NCBI GenBank assembly: GCA_009760855.2
Contig: WPIO01000008.1
Span: 7,496,501 to 7,560,500, forward strand
Source of the DNA: Cristatella mucedo
Lineage: Eukaryota > Bryozoa > Phylactolaemata > Cristatellidae
Direction: 5' to 3'
DNA: 64,000 nucleotides
Part shown: positions 1 through 42,967 of the stretch, piece after piece
Layout: the number at the start of each line of letters is the position of its first letter
Numbering within the stretch: position 1 is the first letter of the stretch
Position numbers and translations under genes: made by a program
Notes under the pieces: model-generated
Database searches by the model: none
The model's input: only the letters and a program-made list of their open reading frames with translations
What the model was told of the DNA's origin: nothing

Positions 1-128
1 TAAATAGATGCGGCAGAGCCTGAGCGGCTGCACCCGTCGGTATCACCGTCACCAGATCTTGTTATAATAGTTACTATGACTAAGATTATTATTGCTGTGA
101 GAAGGTGTTACACATTTGTTTCTTGTAG

Positions 129-30891
<30,763 letters not shown>

Positions 30892-31470
30892 GAGCTTCTT
30901 TTTGGAAGCTAAAATCACTGGTTTTGTGTTCGACCGGCTGTGACATTAGGCTCTTACTCTTTCCGGAAATCGTGTCAGGTGTTAGACGACACCGGCACAC
31001 CAGTAGGTCTGGACGATCATCGCATCATCGCGGTCTCCTTTGAGGGTCAAATTGAGTAATGGCAATGCCTTATCGCGAATGAGGTCATTACTCACGTGAT
31101 GGAATCATACACAATTCGTGCCGCTGAACTCGTTCTGAGGTTTCCAGTGCCTTGTTTTAAGATTTTTATACCTAGATAGCCTCGCTGTATTTGTTATCTG
31201 AGTCCACATGCGAACGCTCACCCTATCGCCTGCCATGGAGACTGGCACGCATTACTTCCATTCTCAAAGCTGAGTTTGACAGCTGTTTATTTTGTGCTAT
31301 TTTTGAAGTTTCTCGTGTGCATTTTATTTATGGCCACCTCGCAGTCCAAGTCTTTGTTATTTAAAGGAGTTTCGACTTCTGCTTCTTAGGCTGTGACGAT
31401 TTTTTATAATGCCAAGCGTTTGCATGAGCCAGAGCTTATTTGCTCGTGGCTCGTTGGTCGTGAGTCGGAC

Positions 31471-31476
31471 AATAAA
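31471..31476 (+). terminator. Candidate CEP350 polyadenylation signal AATAAA
   Basis: AATAAA 580 bp after the CEP350 stop. No transcript evidence. Confidence 0.35.
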
Positions 31477-32179
31477 CTGCTGCTCGTGGTTGGCTGTTCT
31501 GCTGCTCCTTGAGAAGTCAAATGTAGTTTAATGCAATTATAGAGTTAGTAGTTATCATTTTAAAGCGTCGAAGCCTCAGTGTGAGCGATACTTGCCAAGA
31601 TATTTGCAAAAGCGAGTCCTGTTTATATAACCAGCAGGGGAGTGCCTCGGCCATCTGAGTTGGCTCACCGGTGACTGCCGATGTCAGGAACCGAGCTCAG
31701 CCTGACCGCGTTAGTATCCTAAGGTGTTAAGGTGGATCATGGGACCGTAGGAACTAGTTGAAGCTGAACATAAGTGGTGTGCAAATGCACAGACAAGACA
31801 TACGTATGGCCGGACAGAAGCCTAATGAATATCTAGGGACCCGGAAGGTCTGATGTCGGTTTGTTTACCTGAATAAAACATTTTGAGGTCAGCACCAAGT
31901 TCAGAATGAGCAGCCAATACTGCAAGGCCACCTGTGTATGACGTGTGAAGATTCATTCTTGGTTAGTCGACGTGTCAGATAAGCAAATGAGGCACATCTT
32001 GTCACTGGGTCCTAACCTAAAGGTAAGTTGCTCGAACTCCTCGACCTCCGTACTGCAGCAGGCAGACCTTGATTGGGCAGTGCAAATGGTGGGGATATCC
32101 GTTAAAGCTCTTCTGTCCTACATACAATGCATCTTCTTTTGTAACCAGAAAGCCCCAAGGACTAAGTATGTGTAATGGT

Positions 32180-32254
32180 ACAGGATGTTCTATAGTGCAC
32201 TTTCAGCCTAAGCGTCTAGTGTGCGATTTTGGTAGCTAACAGGCTTCAGGTGAG
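32180..32254 (-). mobile_element. LINE-B 3' end remnant
   Basis: Reverse complement of the LINE-B tail (tatagtgcactttcagcctaa ... ggtagctaacaggctt), abutting the SINE that follows. Confidence 0.6.
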
Positions 32255-32425
32255 CTATAATGGCTCACTAGGTAAGGCAGTTGCTTTTCATGACCTCGGC
32301 CTCGAGGTCATGGGTTCGAATCCTGTAGTGGGCGATACTTTATTGCCACTGCAAGCGGATAGCCGTCAAGGCTCTTCTGTCGCTATACAAAAAGAGGCTG
32401 TCAAATCAGCTGCTATTTAGTTTAT
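32255..32425 (+). mobile_element. tRNA-derived SINE, copy 2
   Basis: Best head of the family: tggctcactaggtaaggcag as A box, gggttcgaatcc as B box, then body gatagccgtcaaggctcttc and tail gctatacaaaaagaggctg. Internal RNA polymerase III promoter pattern. The tRNA part is followed by non-tRNA sequence, so it is not a tRNA gene. Confidence 0.88.
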
Positions 32426-33214
32426 TTAATTCATCTTACCAAATGTGAGAGTGGAGTGGAATGGAAAGGAGCAAGAGTGAAATAAAAGAGAGAGTGGAAT
32501 AAGAAAGAGAGTGGAGTGTCTCTCTCACTCTACGTTTTTTCCCTGTGTCTCTGTCTCTCCGTCTATCGCTCTACTTGACTGTCTCTTTCTGCCACCATCT
32601 CTATCCATTTGCAGGTGCCCGCCTGCCTCCTTGTCTTCCTCTCTGTCGCACTCGTGGACCCGCTACTGTCTCACTCCCCTACGAACTGCTGTCCTCATTA
32701 AAGGGCCGCATGAATAGCTCATTACCTGTCGGAAGTGCTTAGACAAAGCAGTCCCATTATCCTGCTGCTTGATTAATTGCCCGAGCGTAGCCAACGACGT
32801 GGTCCTGCGTTGAACTCACGCCTGGGACCGCGAAGCGTGTGCAGCTCCTCGTGGTAGCCGACTGTTCCGCGACGCTCCACCGAAGCACGTCTCGCCTCTT
32901 GATCTTCAGCGACGGCTTTTGCGAGCGCCTGCCATCCTGTCACCTTCGCGTGTGCGAGAGAGCGCCGCCGACGAGCGGATGAGCGTATAAGCGAAAGCCC
33001 GCCAGTGTCGCAAGAGTATCGATCTCTAGTTACGTGCTAAAAATCGCATGCCAGCTCGAGTGCGTAGTTACTGCACGTCGGGATGAAAACTTAGTTAATC
33101 GAACACAGTGGCAAATTAGGAAGAAACAGGACCGCTTGTGCTGCGAAGGCGGCTGCGGAAGGTCGACGCACCTTTGGTTCAGGCGCTCAGTTTGCAGGGA
33201 GCGGCCACGAGAAT

Positions 33215-33737
33215 ATGGAAGCCATGGTGGCTGCCGCGCAAAACTGCTGCTCCGGTGGAGTCGCGGCAAACGTAAGCCTGACAACGTCTTTGTTGGGAAA
33301 AAGCTGGTACGGTAGCGAGCTGGGATTCGTTTTTGGACTGCTGCTGCTGTTTCTGACAGTACTGGGAATCATAGAGAACGCCTCCGTGCTGGTCATGTTC
33401 GCCAGGTCGAAGGAGCTGCACAACCGCACGTCGCTTCTGCTTGGCAGTCTCGCCTGTAGCGACTTCATAATGGCCGCTGTGGGTGGCGTCATGTTTACCG
33501 TTAATAGCTTTTCTAACCGCTGGCTTTTCGGTTTCTTCGGATGCCAGCTCTACTCCGTATGTATGTTCACGGTTGGCATGACGGACATTGGCACGCTAGC
33601 CGCCATCGCCGTCGACCGCTACGTCGCCATCGCCTTTCCTCTGTCTGTTGGCACCTACGGCGCCAAGAAATACTCCGTCGTGCTGGTCTGCGCGCCATGG
33701 GTGGCCGGAGTGGTGTGGGCCATCTTGCCTCTGGTGG
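33215..33737 (+). CDS. Opsin exon 1: N-terminus to end of TM4
   Basis: ATG at 33215; glycosylation-like Asn early (ANVS). TM1 with ENASVLVMF, TM2 SLACSDFIMA, TM3 GCQLYSVCMF to AIAVDRYVAI, TM4 ending WAILPLVG. Donor gtgagt, phase 1. Confidence 0.93.
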
Positions 33738-35021
33738 GTGAGTTTGCGTGGCAAGCGTACGCAGGACAATGCAGGCGCTGCTGCTTTCAGCGACGCCGGC
33801 GATAATCGGCCGACATCGGCCTGGTACAGCAACGAATGTCTGACACGAAGCGATGACCAGCGAAAACGTGGCGACGCTGTTTTTCGCAGCAGCCTCGAAT
33901 CGAAAAAGGGGAGATTTGAATGAGTCGTACAGTTTCCGTTCGGAGCCTCCGTCGGGAGAATCGAACCGAAGCAGCGCTCGCTCGCCACGGATGCGGCGAG
34001 CGAGCGCTCGTGGCTCGCGGGAATCCTGTGCGATAGCGCACGAGCGGCAGCTCTCGGCGAGCCAGTGTGTACACCGTGAGGTTCCAGTCACAAGGGAGGC
34101 TCCACGAGCTAAGGGTTTTCCAGTCAAGCAAGCACGCCAGCTAGCGTCAATCGAAGACTGTTGCACGCAGCAGCGAAGCGGCACGACGCCCTCGACGAGT
34201 CAGTCGCTCAGTTGCGGGGCGAGCGAGAAACGCCCGACGACTGTCGCCAAAGAACCGCGTCCGCCGGCACGGCTGGGCGCACAGGCTCGAGGCCGATGGA
34301 GGCCCGCTAGCGGAGGCTGCTTCCGTCAGGCGGAGCCGAGGGCGAGGCGAGCGTCTCCGCTCGGAGTGCGACCGCGACTCGGAGCTCTCTGCCGACGAGC
34401 TTTCGCTTCAGGCTTCAGCCCACCCATCGGTGACGGATGAGGCTTGCACTCCGCGGAGCCTCGCTGCGTCGCAGCCTGGGCATAGCAGCGTCAGCGGGCC
34501 AACGCTTCGCAGCAGAGCTGCGTGACGCGCCATTGCGGCCAGCCTCTGTTACCTCCGCTGCGCGCCTCTGTAGCCTCGAAGACGTTCTCTCTCCGGCCCT
34601 GTAACCGTGGACTGCGCTATGCAGCTCGGTTAAAACACAAGGGGCCACGCTGGGCGCCGAAAGCGACAGCTTATTGTGGGCCTGTTAGTAGTGGTTACGC
34701 GCCTGCGAAAGCGCTTTACGCGGCTCCGGCACCGGACCGACGGAGTTAACTGCGAGAGAAACTCCCGAAGCCCGACTATGATAAGCTACCGTACGCCTGC
34801 ATCGTTAGCGGTAGTCCCGACCCCGAAGGCGGACCGCTACAGCACCCCAAGATACGAGCCGCTAAGTAGCCGGCAGAGAACAACTGCACAGACTAAGTTG
34901 CACTTAGCTGCTCGTCTCCGTAGGTTCAACTCTCGTGCTCTCAAGGCGTAGTCTAGTCTCGCAGCGACTACGGGACTCTCTGTCTCTGTCTCTCCCTCTC
35001 TCTGTCTTCTCTCTGTCTGTC

Positions 35022-35054
<33 letters not shown>

Positions 35055-35094
35055 TTCTCTCTCTCTCTCTGAACTCCCAACCTTGAGCTTTGTT

Positions 35095-35187
<93 letters not shown>

Positions 35188-38100
35188 TCCTGACCTTGAG
35201 CGTAGCTGCTACTTTCTTGGATCCCCCCTCTCGGCGTCCGTTCTCAGGCCTATTCGCTTCGACCTGTAATTTATTAGCTGGCTCCTGCACCAGCTTGCCA
35301 TCCTTTCGTTCTTTGTCTAACGGAGTACAGTAGTCGGTCCACATCCTGACCTGTGATCTTTGTCTGACCAAAGGTCCAAAAGCTCCAGTCTAACCGCAGC
35401 GGACCTCAGCTGTCAGACTGACGCCTCTCTCCGCTCCCGGTTAGCTAACGTGTCCCCTACCCAATTCTACTTGGCTAGTCCGCCCGCTACGGGTTGCTCT
35501 AGGTGCTCAAGTCGGACCCACTAAGGCGAGGGCTAGTATCGCCGCTAACCTGAGAGCTGCCCCAGTGTACCTCCTAGCAGCCTCCGATTCCTTGGAAACA
35601 ATGCATTCAGTTAGTAAGCTCTCAGTGACTGCGTCTTTCTAGCGGTTGATATCGCGAGATCTCCTTGCTTGACAGGATTTGAAATAATAGAAAGTTCTCG
35701 AATCGCGCACGACTTGGAAACGCTTGAGCTATCCCTGTCCCAGCTTACACCCCCTGCAGTCGCCGCAAGTTGTTTTCTCCCATCAGTCGTAGCGCTCCCT
35801 TTCACGCCCACTCGAAGTGCCCGGGAAGAGATTCGATTCCGTCAGGGCGCTACGTAAAGGAATCGCGCTTTAGCACGGGCGTCTTTTTGCTGATCGTCCA
35901 TTTGATGTCGTCGAACTGCGACGTTTCTCCGAGCTCCAACCAGCTTCAATTTCCGTGCCCGGCTCCCTCTCCCGAAGGGAACGAAGCCCAAGGTCCGATT
36001 CTCAGCAGAGGTGTATCATCCCAGTGAGTGGTACCCCGGCGGCGACGAAGGTCGCGTTCCGCCTCGCTAGCGGCCTTTCTGCCTTTCACGGCCCATCACA
36101 ATTCGCAGTCTCCGGGATTCGATCGGTTGATTACTAGTCGCTATTAAACCGCCTCCGATCGTGCGTGTCAGCGGTAAAGACAGCCTCTCGGCTAATCGCA
36201 GCAGGTCGCGACTCGGCCGCCGCCGCCGCCTCCTGTGCGATGGCTTCTGCTGATCTCGGCGAAAGCCGTCGATTCCGCTTTTTTTATATTATTTCGCCCC
36301 GGCTACAAATGCGCCTGATGTACAAAGGAGGATGAGAATTAACCGATTGCTGATTCGGCAGCCTCGTTGCTATAGCAGACGTAGCTGGTAAACCTGGACG
36401 CTTACGGCTGTAGCTGCGGTGGGCAGCTGCCGAGTCGTCCGCCACCGCCCCGCAGCGCTCAGCGCCCGCCAGCGTCGCTTAGTGCGTGTGTGCGCACCTC
36501 GCACCTGCGCTACGACGGCGAGGTGTGACCGACCGGAGCTGCGCCACTGACGCTCTGGCGAAGCCGGCGAAGTCGGAGAGGGGGGTGGACCCGGACTGGA
36601 ATTTTCGAGTGCTTCGATGAAGCTGGAGTGGTGCCGATGCAGACGGTCTTGGCATTATCGACAGCTTAGGCGGCCGCGCTTTGGTAGTAGAGTCGACGGA
36701 ACGAAGAAGCTTCGCTACGTTGATGCGATGCGATCGATGCGGTGCAGCAGGTTGCTTCGTCGGCCGGCGGCGCCCGCCCGCTAGTTTTTCGCGATGTGTC
36801 TTCGCGTTTCTAGTGGTTTGCCTACTTCTAGGCGCTCTGGAAGGCAGCGCTCTAGAGTCTGGAGAGCAGTTGACTCTGCTTTGCTACCCACTTTCTCTGT
36901 GTTGCGTGAGACGAAATCTATTGGCTACCGAATGCGTACCGAAAGCCGCTTAGGCTGTGAGTTCGCTATACAAAACTCTCCTGCGTAACACCCACGTGGT
37001 CTTTATGACTTTGTGGAGTTACAGACGGAGATACATTACATGACATTACATAGGAAGGAAGGAGGCCAATCGTTTTCTTCACTCGAGCGTACGTTGCAAT
37101 CCACACTAGGTAAAGCGGTTGCTCATTAGCATGCCCACAGTGTCCAGATAGAAATTCAGTTCTCCTAACACGCTATACAAACGGGTCTTATTCTTATTAA
37201 TATTTTTCTTATTAACAGGGCTCGGGAAGTACACGTACGAAGGCACTACATCATGCTCGATTAATTGGCTGAGCAAGGAGCCAATGGACGTCACCTACAG
37301 CCTGCTCAGCTTCGTCATGGCCTACGTGGTGCCTCTGCTCGTGATAATCTATTGCTACCTCATGATCTACCTAGTGGTAACTGCTGGCTCACCGGGCCCC
37401 GGCGAACGGTCTGTCCAGTGCAGCACCTACTGACGCCCGTGCGGCTGCGCCCGAACCTCCGTTACCGGCCGCCTCTGTTTCCGGCCGCCTCGCTCTCACT
37501 TTCTCGAAGTTACTCGAGAAGAAGGCATTTTGTTATCGTATAGCGCCGAAGGTGGCTAAGGCTCCAATCCTCATGGCTTTCGAACGTCGATTCAATGTTC
37601 GCAGGCGAACGCTAATCGTACGTTTCCCACCTCAACCGGCGCCACGTGATCCACGCGTAGCTCAGCCGTTCGACGTGGGTATTATGTCGGCTGATTGCGA
37701 GGAATCAGTTCTGTTAGCGATAGAAGATAACGTTACGTGGGTTTTGTTTTGGGAAAGTCCTCGTTCCAGGATTTGTCCACCGGTGGAGCTGACCTTGACC
37801 TTAGTGGAGTTTGGTGGATAAGTTAATGTGTCATCGGTTTAAAATTGTTGGATGTTACATCGCGAACATTTCAAGGACCTCTGAAGGATTTTTTCGTTGC
37901 ATTGCCTTGGTTGGTATGCAACAGCCAAACTACTTCACGCGTTCGTTACATGACGTCTGGCTTTTTGTTTTTACAAATTACTTTTATTCAGAACTCTCTG
38001 CCTGCGACCTTAATCGTTTGCAATTGGCAACAAACTCAGCAGCTCGCCGAAAGTAGTAAAGTAGTGTTATCAGCTGCATAGCTGCAGCAGTCCACTTGTG

Positions 38101-41100
38101 CGTCAATTTTACTGCCTTCCTATCAAGAATCAAATCGATGTCAATATATTCAGTCTGGCTTACAGGTCACTTCACTCGCTTGTGAAACGGCGGCGTACCG
38201 AATCAGCCAGATTATTACTGACGTTAATTATTCGCGACGCGTTAACTTATGGCCAAATGCACCATAAGAGCCGAGGCCGTGAACTAGGAAGTCGGTCGCG
38301 CTCCGGAAGTTGATTCCTTGGCATTGCAGCTGAGGTTCGCTCGAGGCAATTGAGCCCGATTAGAGTTGGCACACGTCATGGCATTGTTTAATGCCTGTAA
38401 CTCTCTGGCTGACTACAAATAGACTTCTCTACGCTATGGATACGGACTCATTATCTTGACGTATTGGCGCTCGTCGTCATTTCCGTGTATACAGCTGCTG
38501 CTGCACTTACAAGTCGCTATCTGTAATTCCATGGCTTCGCCGGCATTCGTTGGGTTTCGGCTCAGACTAGCACCACTACGAGCGCTTCGTTTGTGGCCTA
38601 GTTTTGTCCGGATGTGTAAGCCACAACGCCAGTTTGTAATACAAGCACCAGCCTGTTCTGGTTTGGCCCCGTTAGGTTCTGGCCCATGATGACCTTTGAG
38701 GTCGCGGTGCTCGCATTTGATGCGACCTGTAAGGGGTCTTTGAGGTCGCTCGAGCACTGCGGCGTATGTGAAGCACCTGGAGGAAGATTTATTTCTCTTA
38801 GGGCACTATACAAATGAATTAGTCATATGTAATTATGTATTAGTCATGTGTAATTAGTCATATATAATTTATTTATTTACCCATGCGACCTCATCGCTCC
38901 TCCAGTCACTCTCGCATCAACCACTCCTCTGCATCTAGTCATATTGCCGTTCATGTAGGTGAAATTGAAATCCTTTAGGGATCGAGCCTTCACCTAATAG
39001 GCACAACAGGTCTGGAACTCTTTTTCGGGCACCGCCAATACCTGCAATGAAAATTGCATCCTAAAGTCTCAGTAAGGACTCATCTGTTCCATGCAGCTTC
39101 CCCTTTGCCCCAGTGAGATAGTATTTTTTGTTACGGTGTGCTTTGCTTGCATACCCGTACATGATTACATGCATGATTCAAGCCAAAAGTCTTATTAAGC
39201 TGGCGGCCCTGAGTTTATTCGTATTTGCCATAAAATGCTGTCCTATGCATTATAATATTTTGTTTTGCACGCTTGATAACGTGGACAATGCTAAGATTTG
39301 GTATTGATTCTCTTGTTTAAACTTGCAAAGTGCCCGAATTAGAGGTTAAGCTATCGTTAGACGCAAAAAAATGACGTACTAATAGCATTATTGCTGTCAT
39401 TTTTTTTGTAGGTCCGCAAAAGTAATCGCTCTCTCGCCAGTGGTGGTGGAAAAGATGCGACATCGCAGAGCAAGCTAAGCAAAGAGAAGAAGCTGGCTAC
39501 AAGCTTTGCGCTGATGATAGGTAACTGCGTTCGGTTGCTCAAATTCAGGTACACAGTACACGCTGCTTCACCTTCACCTTCGCTGCTGCTGTAAATAGGC
39601 TAACGCTTCGCAGCAGAGAGGATGCGAACGCGATAACCGGCTGGGGAGGCTGTCTTCTGTAAAACTACTTTGAAACGCCAAGAAGTGGAAGACAAGGGCA
39701 TCTAAGTTATGCACATGTGTTCGACGCTCGTCGCTCTAAGGAACTTTCGATTTGGAAGAGCTATATAACCTGCTTCAGCACTACATTTAGGGATTCCAAT
39801 GAGGAGAACCTCTCATCATAAGTCTTGCCGCGCAGGCGATCTACCAGTCAATCGCCTCAGCAAAGTCTGAGAGCTTTAATGGAGAATACAGCGGGGAGTC
39901 GTCAGCATGACAATTTTACAATGCTTGGTGCGATGGCCCCGATTCATCATTTTCCGAGAGGCTCTGCATACGCGAAGAATAGCAATGCACCGAGTATGAA
40001 CCCTCATGGGTTCGCTGGATGAAGCTTGCACATCACAAGATCACCAAAGCCGTCTCTGTCAGCAGGTTTGCGTCCGTATTTACGTTTTCCATATCAATCC
40101 GGCAGCAGGACTTGCAAGCCTTCAATTTTCTACTGACAGAAATGCCAAAGTTTAACGTCCGATAGTGTACCCGAAGCTTTTCTGTGGTCTCTTGAAATAT
40201 TTGGACTATGCCTCGAAGCGATTCTTGGCACCGTCCTTTTAGTGAACGAATGGTGGTGCAGCTATTGTATTGTAATCACGTGACCCCGGATCTCTCGCTC
40301 TGGAGAGACTTTCGTAACTGCCAAATTTATCACCAGCTTGTTAGACACTCTTGTTAACTTTTGTTTATGGCGCTATTCGTATTAAGTTACAAGAGTCCAG
40401 TCGTCTAGACAAAAGCAGGGATCTAGTTGGATATTAACTAGCCACTGCAAGAAAAAAGTCTCTAGTCCTGAAGGGTCGAACACGATGACCGCCTTCGGAG
40501 GCGGTCTTCTGTATACAGCTTTGAATCGGCTGTCTCAGCCGCGAAGCCGCTAACACTAAATGAGCGTTAAGGTGGGATGATTTCCCTAGCTCATTCCGAT
40601 CCGAGGAGGCTTTCGATGCGCATGCGGCAGTAAACGGACCTCATCACACGCAACGAAGAGAAAGTGCGAGGCGCTTAACCGTGTCAAGAGAACGGTGAAG
40701 GAAGTAAGTAGCATAGACGTAGCTGCCAACAATGGCTGGAGCCGGTGTGCCAGAGATGGTTGTGGGAGAGATTTCGTGACCTAGAATTTCGAAACCGGAC
40801 TATCCACAGTCTAGGACCCTCAGTCCAAAGCTTCTTTTGCCAGCGACATTTAAGTGAAAGAATAGTACAGTTAATGTATTGTCCTGACTTTACTCGAGGG
40901 CACAGAGAGGCCTCCGCAGCGGCCATATTAAGCACCTACAGTAGAGGCTTGATGGCTTTTTGGTAGTCCTGCTAATGCTGAGTCGCAAAATTTCAGTCTA
41001 GAAAAAACCAGGCATCCAGTAAGATTCTTACGCAGCCACTGCTTTAAATAGCGCCTATTCCTGGGCGAGCTGCGAACAGGATGTTCAGCTACCGAGGCTG

Positions 41101-42892
41101 TCTCTGGCGAAAGCTTGCGAGCGTCAAGAAGTGGTAAAAAAAAGGGCACCGCACAAGGGCCTTTGACGCAGGTCGCTCTACCGAGCTTCCTACTCGGGAA
41201 AGCCGTGTCACCTGCTTCAGCAGTACGTTTAGGGATTCCTATGAGGAGAACCTCTCATCACTAGTCTTGTCGGGCCGGCGATCTGCCAAATCAATCGCCT
41301 CAGCAAAGTCTGAGAGCTTTAATGGAAAATGCAGCTGGGAGCTGTCGGCATGGAAGCAATACTTGGCGCCGTGGCCCCGATTCATCCTTTTCCGAGAGGC
41401 TCCGGATAGATGAAGAATAGAAATGCACCGAATACAGACCGCTGCGAGTTCACTGGATGAAACTTGAACATCGCATGATCGTCAGATCCGGCTTGATCGG
41501 CAGGTTTGCGGCCGTATTTTCTTTTATTAGCTCGGCAGCTCTATGTGCATGCCTTTAGTTTTCTATTGACATAAATGCCAATATTTAGCTTCCGACACCT
41601 CGCAGCTTTGCTGTGTCTTATTGAATTATTTGAACTATGCCCCTAACAAGCAGTTCGTGCTTTCGTGTTACTGACCTAATGTTTGTGTCCGGAAAATTTG
41701 TGCGCTCGGCCTCTTAATGTGATGTATCTCCGTCTGTAACTCCACAAAGCCACAAAAACTATGTGGGTGTTACGCAGAAGAGTTTTGTATAGTGCACTCA
41801 CAGCCTAGGTGGCTTTGGGTACACATTCGGTAGCCAACAGACTTCGTCTCACGCAACAAAGAGAAAGTGGAAAGCAAAGCAGAGTAAGGAGAGAAGTTGA
41901 GGTGGTGAGTAGCATGGAAGTAGCAGCTCAGGACCGCTAGAAAGGATGTGCCATAGTCGGCAGCAGGAGAGTACTTGTCGTTGCGTTAGAATTGTGGAAG
42001 GGAGTTCCACAGTCTAGGACCTGCAGAGCTAAAGCGATACTAAAGCTAAAGCGAGCTAGAGCGATCGGACGTGATGGCTAGCTGTAAAAGCAGTCTTCTG
42101 AATTAAGCTTAAAAAATATAGACAGTTGTCAAAAATAATACCTAAATTTTGAGCACGTGGTAATGGTCGCACAACAGCATCACCTTTAGAAGAGCAAAAC
42201 CTTATAATCCATTCGCACGCTTAGGGTGTCCTATGAGTAGCAGTTCAATTTTATGGTCATTTAGTTTTTCCAACACCCAGGATCGAATGTCGGCAAGGCA
42301 AGCATTCAGTTTCTCAGTTGCTGCAGCAGATTCCGATGGTTTGAATGACAATTGACTGACTCTTGTGAATTTGCGTGAAAAAAGACTTGTCAGTACATTA
42401 GAGGTTCGAAGAGTGAAGTAGGATCCTATACAGAAAACCAGCGGGCAATGTGATGTTTAAAGGTCGTTTAATGTCATCGATATTCCAGTCGAACCCATTG
42501 CGACAGTTGTCAATATAAAAAAATGCTCGCTGGCTTTCCATACACGTGTATTTAGGTATCTCAGACCTTTACGGGGGGGGGGGCTTAACGGAAGCGTGCA
42601 GTCCGAAGAGCTTTCAGACTCAAAATGCAAGTGATGATGACTCAAGAAACTTGTAATAGCGGCTAAAATAAATTCTGGATACTTAATACGAAAACTGCCA
42701 CCTGATCGTCTCGCCTATTTATAATGCAATGTAATGTATGTCCGTTTGAAAATCCTCAAAGGCACAAACATTAAGTGAGTATTTCACTGAAAATTGGTCT
42801 ACAGAGGAGTCAAATCCTAGGCAGCTTTTCGTGCGAGTTCGCTTTACACGCACCGCGAGCACACTCGTGCGCACACACACGCGCGTGCAAAA

Positions 42893-42967
<75 letters not shown>

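Larger units (their letters stand above)
30892..33214 (+). other. Spacer between CEP350 and the opsin gene
   Basis: Likely CEP350 3' UTR with AATAAA at 31471-31476 and another at 31872. Holds a short LINE-B remnant and a SINE. The last 450 bp are GC-rich; gtataag at about 32985 is the only TATA-like site seen before the opsin start. Confidence 0.5.
33738..37218 (+). other. Opsin intron 1, GC-rich 5' part
   Basis: The first 2.9 kb is GC-rich with long accidental open frames on both strands; no homology seen. Contains a TC/TCTG tract and a LINE-B tail. Confidence 0.6.

Noticed and set aside
32255..32330. Possible tRNA gene (A and B boxes)
   Set aside because: No acceptor stem pairing seen, and the same sequence recurs with a non-tRNA body, so it is a SINE head.
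33567..34440. Long overlapping open frames on both strands in opsin intron 1
   Set aside because: GC-rich, stop-poor sequence; Arg/Ser/Ala composition without motif, and the opsin intron boundaries on both sides are secure.
40660..42420. Possible separate gene on the minus strand
   Set aside because: All recognisable pieces match the LINE-B copy at 53030-54300.
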